Source: CAYSUS01 sp964434165 | GTDB lineage: Bacteria > Planctomycetota > Planctomycetia > Pirellulales > Thermoguttaceae | Assembly: GCA_964434165.1 (NCBI GenBank) | Contig: CAYSUS010000023.1 | Coordinates: 1-64,000, forward strand | DNA: 64,000 nt | Direction of reading: 5' to 3' | Part shown: piece by piece, positions 19,086-28,480 of the stretch | Numbering within the stretch: the stretch's first letter is position 1 | Layout of the letters: the number at the start of each line of letters is the position of its first letter | The notes under the pieces: generated by a model | The model's database searches: none | What the model was told of the DNA's origin: nothing | Seen by the model: only the letters and a program-made list of their open reading frames with translations | Position numbers and translations under genes: made by a program

Positions 19086-20144
19086 ATGAGCGAGGAGAAC
19101 GCGAGCGTGGAATCGGGATCAGGCGGGCAGACGACTCCTGCGGCCCAGCCGCGCGGCCGTGCCGCCCTTCTCCAGCGTCACCGCTGGCTGGTGTTCGTGC
19201 TGCCGTTTGCGGTGTACATGATCGCCCAGGCGGCCGAGCCGAGGAAGCCCGTCGCCAAGGTCCGCGCTCCCGCGCCGGAGACCGCCCCGGAATCATCCGC
19301 GAGCCCGGCCGACGCGGCAGAACCCGGGGACGGCGCGGCGAAGACGCCGTCTGAAGACGGGGAGGACGCTGGCGCCGACAAGGGAGCAGGGTCCGACGGC
19401 CCGGACGCCGAAGACGGGGCCCCGGCCGAGGCCAGCGAGCAGCCGCCGCCCGAGGCGCCCGGAGACGCACCGGCCGCGGCCGACCAGAGCGCCTCGCGCG
19501 GATGGCTCCCCGCCTCGCCCATCCCGTACCGCTACTACCCGATCGTGTGCACCGTCAAGATCGTGTTGACGCTGCTGGCGATCGTCTTCGTGTGGCCCGG
19601 GCTGGCCGAGTTTCCGTGCCACGTCAGCCCGCTGGCCTTCCTGGTCGGGGCCGCGGGGATCATCGTGTGGCTGGGGTTCTGCGAGCTCAAGCTGGAGCAG
19701 AAGTACCTCGTCCCGCTGGGAGCGGCGATGGAGTCGTTTGTCGCAACGGGCGAGCGATCGGGCTACAACCCCTTCTGGTCGATGCGCGATCAGCCGGACG
19801 CGCTCGTGTGGGGCTTCATCGCGGTCCGGCTGTTCGGCCTGGTCGTCGTCGTGGCCATCGCCGAGGAGCTGTTCCTGCGGGGCTTCCTGATGCGGTTCGT
19901 GATGCAGGCCGACTGGTGGGAGGTGCCGTTCGGAAAGGTCAACGTCATCGCCTTCCTGGTCGTTGTGCTCTACGCGGTGCTCTCGCATCCGGCAGAGCTG
20001 TTCGCCGCCGCGGTCTGGTTCTCGCTGGTTACGCTGCTGATGATGAAGACCAGGAACCTCTGGGACTGCGTGACCGCCCACGCCGTGACGAACCTGCTGC
20101 TGGGCATCTACGTCGTTGCGCTGCGCCAGTGGCAGTACTGGTAG
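19086..20144 (+). CDS. Exosortase-associated CAAX (CPBP) protease
   Basis: A 352-residue membrane protease of the CPBP/ABI group, close to the CAAX-related branch that accompanies exosortases. It has an N-terminal helix (about 33-48), then a long Pro/Ala/Asp/Glu-rich linker (about 50-138) and a catalytic core with about six helices. Core motifs are EELFLRGFLMRF (the glutamate pair), the HPAEL histidine, and NLWDCVTAHAVTNLLLGIYV at the C-terminus. It probably cleaves peptide bonds within the membrane, possibly during export or processing of PEP-CTERM proteins such as the one at 360-2201. The exosortase itself is not in the window. The start is the ATG after GAGAGGGA. The acidic linker is unusual. 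Confidence 0.75.
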   Translation: MSEENASVESGSGGQTTPAAQPRGRAALLQRHRWLVFVLPFAVYMIAQAAEPRKPVAKVRAPAPETAPESSASPADAAEPGDGAAKTPSEDGEDAGADKGAGSDGPDAEDGAPAEASEQPPPEAPGDAPAAADQSASRGWLPASPIPYRYYPIVCTVKIVLTLLAIVFVWPGLAEFPCHVSPLAFLVGAAGIIVWLGFCELKLEQKYLVPLGAAMESFVATGERSGYNPFWSMRDQPDALVWGFIAVRLFGLVVVVAIAEELFLRGFLMRFVMQADWWEVPFGKVNVIAFLVVVLYAVLSHPAELFAAAVWFSLVTLLMMKTRNLWDCVTAHAVTNLLLGIYVVALRQWQYW

Positions 20145-20153
20145 GCAGGCGGC

Positions 20154-21128
20154 TCAGTAGTTCGGCGTCGGCGGGCGGTAGTGGCCCAGGTCGATGGAGC
20201 GGAACCACTCGATCGTCCTGGCCAGACCCTCGCGGAGCGGCACGGTCGGCTCCCAGCCCAGGCGCTCCCGGGCGAGGGTGATGTCCGGCTGGCGCTGCGT
20301 CGGGTCGTCGGCCGGCAGCGGCTCGTAAGCGAGCTGGCTGGTCGAGCCGGCCAGCTCAAGGGTGATCTCGGCGAGCTGTTTGATGGTAAATTCGCCCGGG
20401 TTGCCCAGGTTGACCGGACCGACGAAGTCGTCGGGGCCTTCCATCATGCGGATGATACCCTCGACCAGGTCGTCGCGGTAGCAGAACGACCGGGTCTGGC
20501 CGCCGTCGCCGAAGATCGTAATCGGCTCTCCGGCGAGGGCCTGGCGCACGAAGTTGGAGATCACCCGGCCGTCGAAGGGGTGCATGCGCGGGCCGTAGGT
20601 GTTGAAGATCCGCACGATGCGGATGTTGACGCGGTTGTGCCGGTGGTAGTCCATGAACAGCGTTTCGGCCGCGCGCTTGCCCTCGTCGTAGCAGGCCCTC
20701 GGTCCGATGGGGTTGACGGCGCCGCGGTAGGACTCGGGCTGGGGGTGGACCTCGGGGTCGCCGTACACTTCGCTGGTCGAGGCCTGCAGCACCTTGGCCC
20801 GGCACCGCTTGGCCATCCCCAGCACGTTGACGGCGCCCATCACCGAGGTCTTCATGGTCTTGATGGGATTGTACTGGTAGTGACCCGGGGCGGCGGGGCA
20901 GGCGAGGTTGTAGATCTCGTCCACTTCGAGGTAGATCGGCAGCGTGATGTCGTGGCGGATCAACTCGAAGTTGGGCCGCGCCAGCAGGTGCTCGACGTTG
21001 GTCTTCTGGCTGGTGAAGAAGTTGTCCAGGCAGATGACGTCGTGTCCCTGGTCCACCAGGCGCTCGCAGAGATGCGAGCCGAGAAAGCCCGCCCCCCCGG
21101 TCACGAGAATCCGTTTGACGCTCGACAC
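20154..21128 (-). CDS. UDP-glucuronate decarboxylase (UDP-xylose synthase)
   Basis: A 324-residue short-chain dehydrogenase/reductase fold enzyme. It has the NAD motif GGAGFLGSHL, the dyad YDEGKR (YxxxK), and pattern stretches such as DNFFTSQKTNVEHL, LACPAAPGHYQYNPIKT and ASTSEVYGDPEVHPQPE that are diagnostic for UDP-glucuronic acid decarboxylase. It would convert UDP-glucuronate to UDP-xylose for cell-surface polysaccharide. The GTG at 21128 is preferred over upstream codons because AAGGAG lies about seven bases before it. The gene converges with the CAAX protease gene, with 9 bp between stop codons. Confidence 0.92.
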   Translation of the reverse strand: MSSVKRILVTGGAGFLGSHLCERLVDQGHDVICLDNFFTSQKTNVEHLLARPNFELIRHDITLPIYLEVDEIYNLACPAAPGHYQYNPIKTMKTSVMGAVNVLGMAKRCRAKVLQASTSEVYGDPEVHPQPESYRGAVNPIGPRACYDEGKRAAETLFMDYHRHNRVNIRIVRIFNTYGPRMHPFDGRVISNFVRQALAGEPITIFGDGGQTRSFCYRDDLVEGIIRMMEGPDDFVGPVNLGNPGEFTIKQLAEITLELAGSTSQLAYEPLPADDPTQRQPDITLARERLGWEPTVPLREGLARTIEWFRSIDLGHYRPPTPNY

Positions 21129-21615
21129 GTGCGGCACTCCTTCCGCCTGCGGCGGGATCTGGGTGGGGCCGTTGCAGAGCACGCAGGCCGCCCCCGCGCG
21201 CCCCCGGGAGCCTGCCTCTTCGTATTCTAGTGTAGCGTGCGCCGGGCCGCGGCCGCTGGCGGCGGGAATGGGCTCCGGATATGCCGCCCGGGAGAGGGGA
21301 ATCTCCGGGTTGCCCTCGGGCGTTTCAGCCAGCAACCGGACGGCCCCGGCGTCCTCCGAGCTTACGGGACGCTAATGCTATGGCACCACGGGCGGCCGTG
21401 ACCAGGGAGCGCGTTGCCGCCGGGGAAGCGGCAGGGTATCAGGTTCACACGGGCGGTCGGCGTCGTGTATGCTAGGACTCAATCGAGGAGAGGTGCCCGG
21501 GGGGGACTTTCCCGAGACCGGTGCGGGGCTTTGGGCCAGCGCCCGCACCGGATCATGGACCTTGGCAGCGGGCGGCCCCTGGCTGCGTCAAGGGACATGT
21601 CCCCGGGATGGTGAT

Positions 21616-23622
21616 ATGCAACAACGAGGACCGATTTCCCTCCTACTCATCGATCCCCAACCGTCCACACGCCGCGGGATCGAACGGCTGATCGGCGACG
21701 GATCGCTCTGCTGCGAGCTTCACGTGGCGAGCCGGCAGGATGCTGTTGCGCGTCTGGGCGGCATGCCCGACGCCGTGGCCATCGTCGATGCCACCTCTGC
21801 GGACGCGGCGCGGCCGGTGGTCGAGGAGTTCGACGACAGGCCGGTCCTGTGCCTGGTCAGCGACGCGTGGCTGGCCGAGGGTCTGCACGCGCGGGTCTAT
21901 GAGGAGGGGAAGTGCTGGCACGTCCTGGAGATTCGCGACGCGGACGACTGGGCAAAGGTTCCGGGCGCCGTCGCCCACATCGCCTATTGCAGCCGTCGCC
22001 TCGCCGAGGTCCGCGAGAGCGAGGCCCGTTTCCGTCACATGGCCGACCATGCCCCGGTCATGCTCTGGATCACCGACCCGGACGGGCGCTGCACGTTTCT
22101 CAGCAAGCCGTGTCTCGATTTCCGGGGGCGCCTCGTCGAGGAGGAGCTTGGCCGCGGCTGGATCGATGGCCTGCACCCCGACGATCGCGAGGCGGCACTG
22201 AGGACATTCGAAGCGGCCTTGGCTTCGCGGTACGAGTTCCGCCTGGAGTGCCGGCTGTTGCGGTTCGATGGCCAGTACCGTTGGATTCTCAGCCACGGCA
22301 CGCCGCGATTCCTTCCGGACGGGACGTTCCTGGGATACATCGGCTCGGCTACGGACATCACGGACTTCAAACGGGCCGAAGAGGCCGCCCGCCGTTCCCA
22401 TGACGAGCTGGAGGCCCGGGTCGCCCAGCGTACCGAGGAGCTCGAAGCGACCAATCGCCGCCTGGCCGAGGAGGTCGCCCGGCGCGCCGCCGCGCAGGCG
22501 GCCTTCCAGGAGGAGAGGGAGCGGTACCAGGCCCTGGTCGAGACCAACCCACACGGCATCCAGGAGATCGACGTGGAGGGGGTCATCACGTTCGCCAACG
22601 CGGCGTGCCACCGCATGTTCGGATACCCGCCCGGCAGTATGGCGGGCGTGTCCGTGCTGGACCTCCTCGCCGATCCGGAGGACGCCGAGTCGCTCGCGGC
22701 ACGGTTCCGGACGATCCTTGCCGAGCAGCCGCATCCCAGCCCGGAGATGCTGCAAAACCGCACGCTCGACGGGCGCGTGATCGACGTGCGCATCGACTGG
22801 GACTACCTTCGCGACGAGCACGGAGAGGTCCGCGGATTCGTGTCCGTGGTCACGGACCTGACGGAGATCCGCCGCGCCGAGGATCGCCTTCAGCGCCATT
22901 TCGCCGAGCTGGCGCACATGGCGCGTCTTTCGACCATGGGCGAGACCGTGTCGGGGCTGGCCCACGAGCTGAACCAGCCGCTTTCGGCGATCGTCAACTT
23001 CGCCCGGGCCGCCGGGCATCGTCTCGCCAGCGGGACGGGGGCTCCCGGGGAGATCGCCGAGTGCCTCCAGCAGATCGCCGAGCAGGGGGAGCGGGCGGCG
23101 GAGATCGTCCGCCGGCTGCGCCATTTCTTCCGCCGCGGCGAAGCGGAGCGGCGGCCGGTGGACGTCAACCGCCTGGTCCGCGACCTGGCGATCCTGCTCG
23201 AGGTGGACGCTCGGCTCCACGGGGCGCGCCTGGAGCTGGAGCTGGAACCGTCGCTTCCCCCGGTCAGCGCCGATCGCTTACAGATCGAGCAGGTGGTCGC
23301 CAACCTGGTGCGCAACGGCCTGGAGGCCATGCAGCACGCGCCGGCCGAAGAACGCACGGTCACGATCCACACCGGGCGTCGCGCGGACGGCTCGATCGAG
23401 GTGGCCGTGGAGGACCAGGGAGTCGGTCTGGACCCGGACGCGGGCCCGCGCATGTTCGAGCCGTTCTTCACCACCAAGCCGGCGGGCATGGGCATGGGAC
23501 TGTCGATCAGCCGCACCATCGTCGAGACGCACGGCGGGCATCTCGACGCCGTGCCCTCGCCCAAGCGCGGCGCCGTGTTCCGCTTCGCCCTGCCTGCCGG
23601 CGGACAAGGAGATCCGTCGTGA
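21616..23622 (+). CDS. PAS sensor histidine kinase (FixL/TodS-like)
   Basis: A 668-residue kinase without transmembrane helices. Domains in order: a degenerate receiver-like fold (1-120), PAS (about 130-255), a coiled coil (about 256-300, SHDELEARVAQRTEELEA), a second PAS (about 302-420), HisKA with H450 in GLAHELNQPL, and an HATPase domain (about 540-665) with EDQGVGLD and KPAGMGMGLSI. The GLAHELNQPLSAI context is that of FixL- or TodS-like kinases. It would sense a soluble or redox signal and phosphorylate the FixJ-type regulator encoded immediately downstream. The start at 21616 is chosen because the longer frame upstream is not protein-like; there is no strong ribosome site. Confidence 0.85.
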   Translation: MQQRGPISLLLIDPQPSTRRGIERLIGDGSLCCELHVASRQDAVARLGGMPDAVAIVDATSADAARPVVEEFDDRPVLCLVSDAWLAEGLHARVYEEGKCWHVLEIRDADDWAKVPGAVAHIAYCSRRLAEVRESEARFRHMADHAPVMLWITDPDGRCTFLSKPCLDFRGRLVEEELGRGWIDGLHPDDREAALRTFEAALASRYEFRLECRLLRFDGQYRWILSHGTPRFLPDGTFLGYIGSATDITDFKRAEEAARRSHDELEARVAQRTEELEATNRRLAEEVARRAAAQAAFQEERERYQALVETNPHGIQEIDVEGVITFANAACHRMFGYPPGSMAGVSVLDLLADPEDAESLAARFRTILAEQPHPSPEMLQNRTLDGRVIDVRIDWDYLRDEHGEVRGFVSVVTDLTEIRRAEDRLQRHFAELAHMARLSTMGETVSGLAHELNQPLSAIVNFARAAGHRLASGTGAPGEIAECLQQIAEQGERAAEIVRRLRHFFRRGEAERRPVDVNRLVRDLAILLEVDARLHGARLELELEPSLPPVSADRLQIEQVVANLVRNGLEAMQHAPAEERTVTIHTGRRADGSIEVAVEDQGVGLDPDAGPRMFEPFFTTKPAGMGMGLSISRTIVETHGGHLDAVPSPKRGAVFRFALPAGGQGDPS

Positions 23623-24266
23623 AGCACGACTCCACCGTGTTCGTGATCGACGACGACCCGGTCCTGCTGCGGTCGCTCGAGTCGCTGATCCGCGTGGTCT
23701 TCCCGCGGGTCGAGGCGTTCGCCTCGGCCGACGAGTTCCTCGCGACCTACCGACCCGACCGGCCGGGCTGCATGGTGCTGGACGTGGCCATGCCCGGCAT
23801 GAGCGGCATGGAACTGCACGAGCGCATGGCCGAGCAGCAGATCGACCTGCCCGTGATCTTCATCACCGGCCACGCCACGGTGCGCATGGCCGTGGGCGCG
23901 ATGCGGGCCGGGGCCGTGAACTTCCTCGAGAAGCCCTTCCGCGACCAGGAGCTTTGGGACAGCATCCGCCGCGCCCTGGAGATGGACGCACGGCGCCGCC
24001 AGGTCCGCACCCGACGGGAGACCACGCTTCGCCGCCTGACCGGGCTCTCGCCGGGCGAGCGCGAGGTCCTCGACCTGGTCCTGGCGGGCAAGCTCAACAA
24101 GGAGATCGCCTCGCAACTGGACGTCAGCGTGCGCACGGTCGAGGACCGCCGCTCGCGCCTGATGAAGAAGATGCAGGCCGAGAGCGTGGTGGAGCTGGTT
24201 CAGATGGTCCTCGACGTGGTGCCCGGCGGCCCGCCGCGACGCAGCTCGTCCTCGGCAGGCCGCTGA
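23619..24266 (+). CDS. FixJ-family response regulator
   Basis: A 215-residue two-component regulator. The receiver domain (1 to about 125) has the acid pocket VIDDD, the phosphorylation site D55 in MVLDVAMPG and the lysine in FLEKPFRD. A LuxR/FixJ-type helix-turn-helix lies at about 150-205 (LSPGEREVLDLVLAGKLNKEIA, SVRTVEDRRSRLMKKM). The GTG start overlaps the kinase stop by four bases, and AAGGAG sits upstream, so the two genes are translationally coupled. Its target genes are not evident from the neighbourhood. Confidence 0.92.
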   Translation: MKHDSTVFVIDDDPVLLRSLESLIRVVFPRVEAFASADEFLATYRPDRPGCMVLDVAMPGMSGMELHERMAEQQIDLPVIFITGHATVRMAVGAMRAGAVNFLEKPFRDQELWDSIRRALEMDARRRQVRTRRETTLRRLTGLSPGEREVLDLVLAGKLNKEIASQLDVSVRTVEDRRSRLMKKMQAESVVELVQMVLDVVPGGPPRRSSSSAGR

Positions 24267-24275
24267 GACGGCGTG

Positions 24276-25082
24276 CTACTTCTTTCCGCCGGCCGCTTCG
24301 AGCATGCCGCGCGTGGCGGCCACGCGCACGTGCTTCGGCTGGTCGTCGCCGCCCAGCGACTTGTAGAGGGCGATCGCGTCGGCCTTCTCCCCCGCGGCCA
24401 GCAGCCGGTCGGCGCACACCAGGCAGGCGTCGGTGGCGGCGACTCTCGCCTCCTGGGGCGCCTTCTCGACGAAAGCAGCCAGGGCCTTGCCCGCCTCGGG
24501 GCTGCCGATCAGGCCCAGGGCGTGGGCCGCGGCGCAGGACACCGCGCAGTCGCCATCGCCCAGCAGGGCCGCCAGCGACGCCACGCTCGCCGCATCGCCG
24601 CGCACGCCAAGCGATCCGATCACGCCCACCTTGAGGTCGCCCTTGACCCTGGGCAAGGCGTCGCGAAGGGCCGTCCCGGCCTCCGGCGCGGCAGTCCGCT
24701 CCAGGGCGTAGCGGGCCATGTGCGAGAGCTCGGCATTGGGCAGAAGCGCGGCCAGGGCAGGCACCGACTCGGCCGTGCCCACCGTGCGAAGCGCGCGGCA
24801 GACGAAGTCCTTGGCCGAGCGCGAGGCCCCGCCCTTGAGCACGGCGACCAGCCGGGCTTCCAGCTCCTGGCGCGCAGCCGCGTCGCCGCGCGTGGCGATC
24901 ACGGCCCGGTCGATCGGGTCGAGCAGGTTGCGGTCCGCGCCCCAGTCGTAGGTCTTCAGTGTCTCAAAAGCCTGGTCCACCTTCGCGGGATCGACCTTGG
25001 GCTCGTCCGCGGCGGCGTGGGCGGCGCCGGCCAGCGCGGCCGCGCCCGCCGCCGCCAGTCGTGATGCGTTTGCAGATTGCAT
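24276..25082 (-). CDS. Secreted HEAT-repeat protein
   Basis: A 268-residue protein with a short signal peptide (about 1-26) and several HEAT-like helical pairs (VPALAALLPNAELSHMARYALER, ASVASLAALLGDGDCAVSCAAAHALGLIG). HEAT arrays serve as binding scaffolds. It lies just upstream of a Tat-exported oxidoreductase gene on the same strand (53 bp after that gene's stop), an arrangement common in planctomycetes. No catalytic role can be claimed. Confidence 0.75.
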   Translation of the reverse strand: MQSANASRLAAAGAAALAGAAHAAADEPKVDPAKVDQAFETLKTYDWGADRNLLDPIDRAVIATRGDAAARQELEARLVAVLKGGASRSAKDFVCRALRTVGTAESVPALAALLPNAELSHMARYALERTAAPEAGTALRDALPRVKGDLKVGVIGSLGVRGDAASVASLAALLGDGDCAVSCAAAHALGLIGSPEAGKALAAFVEKAPQEARVAATDACLVCADRLLAAGEKADAIALYKSLGGDDQPKHVRVAATRGMLEAAGGKK

Positions 25083-25135
25083 ATTCCGGTTCCTTGTATG
25101 GCTCGAGGCTTCAGTGCGTCAGTCACGGCGCGAAT

Positions 25136-26383
25136 CTACAGAATCCACGGCTCGCGCTTCGCCCGATCGACCAGGCGGTTGGCCTCCTCGTCGCCGGGGA
25201 ACTCCTGCCGGGCCTGGTCCCACTTGAGCGACCGCTTCAGCTCGTAGGCGATCAGGCCCAGGTGGCACACGGCCATCGTGTGCGAGGCGATCTCGATGTC
25301 GCGGAACGGCTTCTCCCGCGTCTTGCAGCACTCGATGAAGTCGCCGTAGATGCCGCCCTTGCCCTGGTACTGGGGCACGGGCTTGGCCTCGCGCTTCTCG
25401 CCCGGCGTGCCCACCACGTGCATGTTGCCCTGGCCCGGGTGGTTGTGGTGCAGCAGGATCCCGTTGGGATAGCGGAAGGTGAGGTAGTTGCGGCCCTTCT
25501 CTTCCTGATACAGCACTTCCTCGGGCTCCAGGTCGCGGACGTCGATGGCGAAGGTCGCGCCGCCGAAGTGGTGCGCGCCCCAGTCGGTCATGCCGCCGCC
25601 CGAGTAGTCGCTGAAGCTCCGCCAGCTCTTGCCGTTGATCGAATAGCTGCCGCTGCACCGATAGGGGTGATACGGGGCCCACGGGGCCGGTCCGAGCCAC
25701 ATCTCCCAGTCGAACCCGTCGGGAATCGGCTCGCCGGCCAGGTTGCAGGGCCGGGGCAGCGGGCCCACGTTGACGTTGATCGACTTGATCGGGCCCAGCG
25801 CGCCGCTCCAGCACGGGTCGACGGTCTTGCGGTAGTCCCCCAGCACGCGCTGGCTGCCGCCGGAGACCACCCGGCCGTAACGCCGCGCCGCCGCGACCAT
25901 CAGCGGCCCTTCGCGAAGGGTCCGCGTCTCGGGCTTCTGGCAGTACACGTCCTTGCCGTGGCGGCAGGCGTCGATGACGATGATCGCGTGCCAGTGGTCG
26001 GGCGTGGCCACGTGGACCGCGTCGATGTCCTCCCGGGCGAGCAGATCGCGGAAGTCGCTGTACATATTGCAGTCCGAGTTGCCGTAGCGCTGATCGACCT
26101 TCTTCTTGGCGTCCTCGCGGACGCTTCTCTTCACGTCGCACACGGCCACGTACTGCACGTCGCCGCGACCGAGGAAGTTGCCCTGGTCGCCGCGGCCCTG
26201 GTTGCCGATGCCGATGCCGCCCATCACGATCCGCTCGCTGGCCGCCGGGCGGTCCTGGTTGCCCAGGGCGGTCGAGGTGATCACGCAGGGCGCGGCCACG
26301 GCGGCTGCCGAGGCCTTGAGGAACTGCCGCCGGGTGGTTGCCGCGCTGCGATTCTCCGCTGATTCACGTTCTCGGTGTTGCAT
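25136..26383 (-). CDS. Tat-exported Gfo/Idh/MocA oxidoreductase
   Basis: A 415-residue enzyme with a twin-arginine signal (RRQFLKASAAAVAAP) and the Gfo/Idh/MocA fold: GIGIGNQGRGD replaces the usual nucleotide glycine loop, VYCQKPETRTLREGP replaces the EKP motif, and GGMTDWGAHHFGGA lies in the C-terminal domain. Exported members of this family are very abundant in planctomycetes and may use a tightly bound NAD(P). Substrate unknown. The ATG at 26383 follows AGGAG. An upstream ATG at 26449 has almost the same leader (GACAGGAGCGACCCATG against GACAGGAGCATCCCATG), so two start sites with a duplicated leader are possible. Confidence 0.85.
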   Translation of the reverse strand: MQHRERESAENRSAATTRRQFLKASAAAVAAPCVITSTALGNQDRPAASERIVMGGIGIGNQGRGDQGNFLGRGDVQYVAVCDVKRSVREDAKKKVDQRYGNSDCNMYSDFRDLLAREDIDAVHVATPDHWHAIIVIDACRHGKDVYCQKPETRTLREGPLMVAAARRYGRVVSGGSQRVLGDYRKTVDPCWSGALGPIKSINVNVGPLPRPCNLAGEPIPDGFDWEMWLGPAPWAPYHPYRCSGSYSINGKSWRSFSDYSGGGMTDWGAHHFGGATFAIDVRDLEPEEVLYQEEKGRNYLTFRYPNGILLHHNHPGQGNMHVVGTPGEKREAKPVPQYQGKGGIYGDFIECCKTREKPFRDIEIASHTMAVCHLGLIAYELKRSLKWDQARQEFPGDEEANRLVDRAKREPWIL

Positions 26384-26583
26384 GGGATGCTCCTGTCTCT
26401 CCGTGGATTCCTCCCCGGGCGTGGCGAAGCCAAGCAAGGGATGCCGCATGGGTCGCTCCTGTCTCCCGGTCCCGATTCGATCGCTGGCACGCCTCGGGGC
26501 GGGGCGTCGCCAGGGCCGGCTACGGGGCGGTTCTGCGCGCCCAGTCTAATCGCTTCGCTCAGCGGATTCCACCGTCACGGCTG

Positions 26584-27945
26584 TCACCCCGCCAGCTCGC
26601 CCCACAGGTGGGCGCTGGCATGGATCCCGCGGTGGAAGTCGGCCACCAGGAACCGCTCGTTGGGGCTGTGCGTGTTGTCGTCGTCCTGGCCCCAGCCGAT
26701 CAGCAGCGTCACCGCGCCCAGGGCCCGGCTGAACGTCGAGACGATGGGGATCGAGCCGCCCTCCCGCGTGTACACCGGCGCACGGCCGAAGGCCTTCTCG
26801 ATCGCCCGGGCGGCGGCCTGCACGTGCGGGCTGTCGGTGGGAACCAGCACACCCGGCGCCCCGTGGAAGTCCTTCAGCTCCATGGCGATCCCGGGCGGGC
26901 AGAGGCCCTCCAGGCGGCGGCGCAGGGCGGCCGTGATCTTCTCGGGGTTCTGGTGCGGCACGAGTCGGAAACTGAACTTGGCCCCGGCCTCGGCGGGAAG
27001 CACGGTCTTGGCCCCTTCGCCCTGGTAGCCGCTCCACAGGCCGTTGACGTCGAAGGTGGGCCGGGCCCAGCGGCGCTCCAGGGTGGTGAAGCCCGCTTCG
27101 CCCCACGCCGCGTCGACCCCCACGCCCTGGAGATACGCCCCTTCGTCGAAGGGAAGCGCGGCGAGTTGGCCGCGCTCCTCCTCGCCCAGCGGCACGACGT
27201 CGTCGTAGAACCCGGGGATCGCGACGCGCCCCCGCTCATCCACCAGTGCGGCCAGCATCTGCGCCAGGGCGTTGGCCGGGTTGGTCACCGTGCCTCCGAA
27301 CGAGCCCGAGTGCAGATCGCGGTTGGGCCCCCGCAGCCGCAGCTCGTAGAAGGCGATCCCCCGCAGCCCGTAGCAAATGGCCGGCTGCCCGGGGGCGAAC
27401 TGCGCCCCGTCGCTGATCACCACGCAGTCGCAGGCAAGCCGGTCCGTGTTCGCCTCAATGTACTTCGTCAGATGCTCGCTGCCGACCTCCTCCTCCCCCT
27501 CGATGATGAACTTGAGGTTCACCGGCAGCCGGCCCTCGGTCTTCAGCCAGGCCTCGGCCCCGAACAGGTGCGTAAGCATCTGGCCCTTGTCGTCCGTGGC
27601 GCCGCGGGCGTACATGGCCCCGCCGCGGCGCGTGGGCTCGAAGGGCGGCGACTCCCACAGCTCCAGCGGCTCGGGCGGCTGCACGTCGTAATGCCCATAG
27701 ACCAGGGCCGTGGGGGCGCCGGGCAATTCGGCGCCTTGGGCGAAGACCAGCGGCGGCCCGCCGGTGGGGACGATCTCGGTGGCCATCCCGAGATCACGAA
27801 ATCGGTCGGCCACCCAACGGGCCGCCGCTACCAGGTCGGGCCGCCGCGCGGGGTCGGCACTCACGCTGGGAATCCGCAGTAGCTCGCACCACAGGTCCTC
27901 GAAACGCGCCCCATGGGAATTCAGATACTCGTCGATCTTGCTCAT
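26584..27945 (-). CDS. M20 family metallopeptidase (dipeptidase-like)
   Basis: A 453-residue cytoplasmic zinc peptidase. The metal-binding pattern is visible: YGHYDVQP (His and following Asp), GATDDKGQ, EGEEEVGS and a C-terminal THSPNER. A dimerisation domain lies around residues 200-320. The family (CNDP/ArgE-like M20) cleaves dipeptides or N-acyl amino acids; the sequence fits the dipeptidase branch. The start MSKIDEY is ATG at 27945. It is divergent from clpS, which begins 143 bp away. Confidence 0.88.
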   Translation of the reverse strand: MSKIDEYLNSHGARFEDLWCELLRIPSVSADPARRPDLVAAARWVADRFRDLGMATEIVPTGGPPLVFAQGAELPGAPTALVYGHYDVQPPEPLELWESPPFEPTRRGGAMYARGATDDKGQMLTHLFGAEAWLKTEGRLPVNLKFIIEGEEEVGSEHLTKYIEANTDRLACDCVVISDGAQFAPGQPAICYGLRGIAFYELRLRGPNRDLHSGSFGGTVTNPANALAQMLAALVDERGRVAIPGFYDDVVPLGEEERGQLAALPFDEGAYLQGVGVDAAWGEAGFTTLERRWARPTFDVNGLWSGYQGEGAKTVLPAEAGAKFSFRLVPHQNPEKITAALRRRLEGLCPPGIAMELKDFHGAPGVLVPTDSPHVQAAARAIEKAFGRAPVYTREGGSIPIVSTFSRALGAVTLLIGWGQDDDNTHSPNERFLVADFHRGIHASAHLWGELAG

Positions 27946-28088
27946 CGGTCGCAAATGCTTGTGTGTCTGGAAGTTCGATTGGCTTCTCTCAACCGCCCCG
28001 GGACTCCTATAATAGGGAAAATCGCCTTTTCAGGCGAATGGGCCCGGCGAGTCGATTTCCGTGGCGGGGGATGCGGGAGCCTGCCAAC

Positions 28089-28457
28089 ATGAGCGATCAG
28101 GCGCAAAGCGCGACGGTCGAGCCGCTGGTGGAGACGGTGCGCCGCCGCAAGGAGCGCGAGGCCCGCAAGCCCAAGCGTCAGCCCCGCTACCAGGTGATCC
28201 TCTGGGACGATGACGATCACACCTATGCCTACGTGATCGTGATGATGATGGAGCTGTTCGGCCACCCGGCCGAGAAGGGCTTTCAGATCGCGCGCGAGGT
28301 CGATACCCAGGGCCGCGCGGCGGTCCTGGTCACCACGCGGGAGCACGCCGAGCTGAAGCGCGACCAGATTCACGCGTACGGCAAAGACGACCTGATCGAC
28401 CATTGCGCCGGCTCAATGTGGGCCACGATCGAGCCGCTGCCGGAGGACTCGGCCTGA
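28089..28457 (+). CDS. clpS: ATP-dependent Clp protease adaptor
   Basis: A 122-residue protein. The core PRYQVILWDDDDHTYAYVI and the following MMMELFGHPAEKGFQIA match ClpS, the adaptor that passes N-degron substrates to ClpAP. The N-terminal 35 residues are charged and non-conserved. clpA is not in the window. It is followed, after an intergenic hairpin cluster, by mtaB on the same strand. Confidence 0.9.
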   Translation: MSDQAQSATVEPLVETVRRRKEREARKPKRQPRYQVILWDDDDHTYAYVIVMMMELFGHPAEKGFQIAREVDTQGRAAVLVTTREHAELKRDQIHAYGKDDLIDHCAGSMWATIEPLPEDSA

Positions 28458-28480
28458 GGGGTTGGCCGCGACACCGCTCT

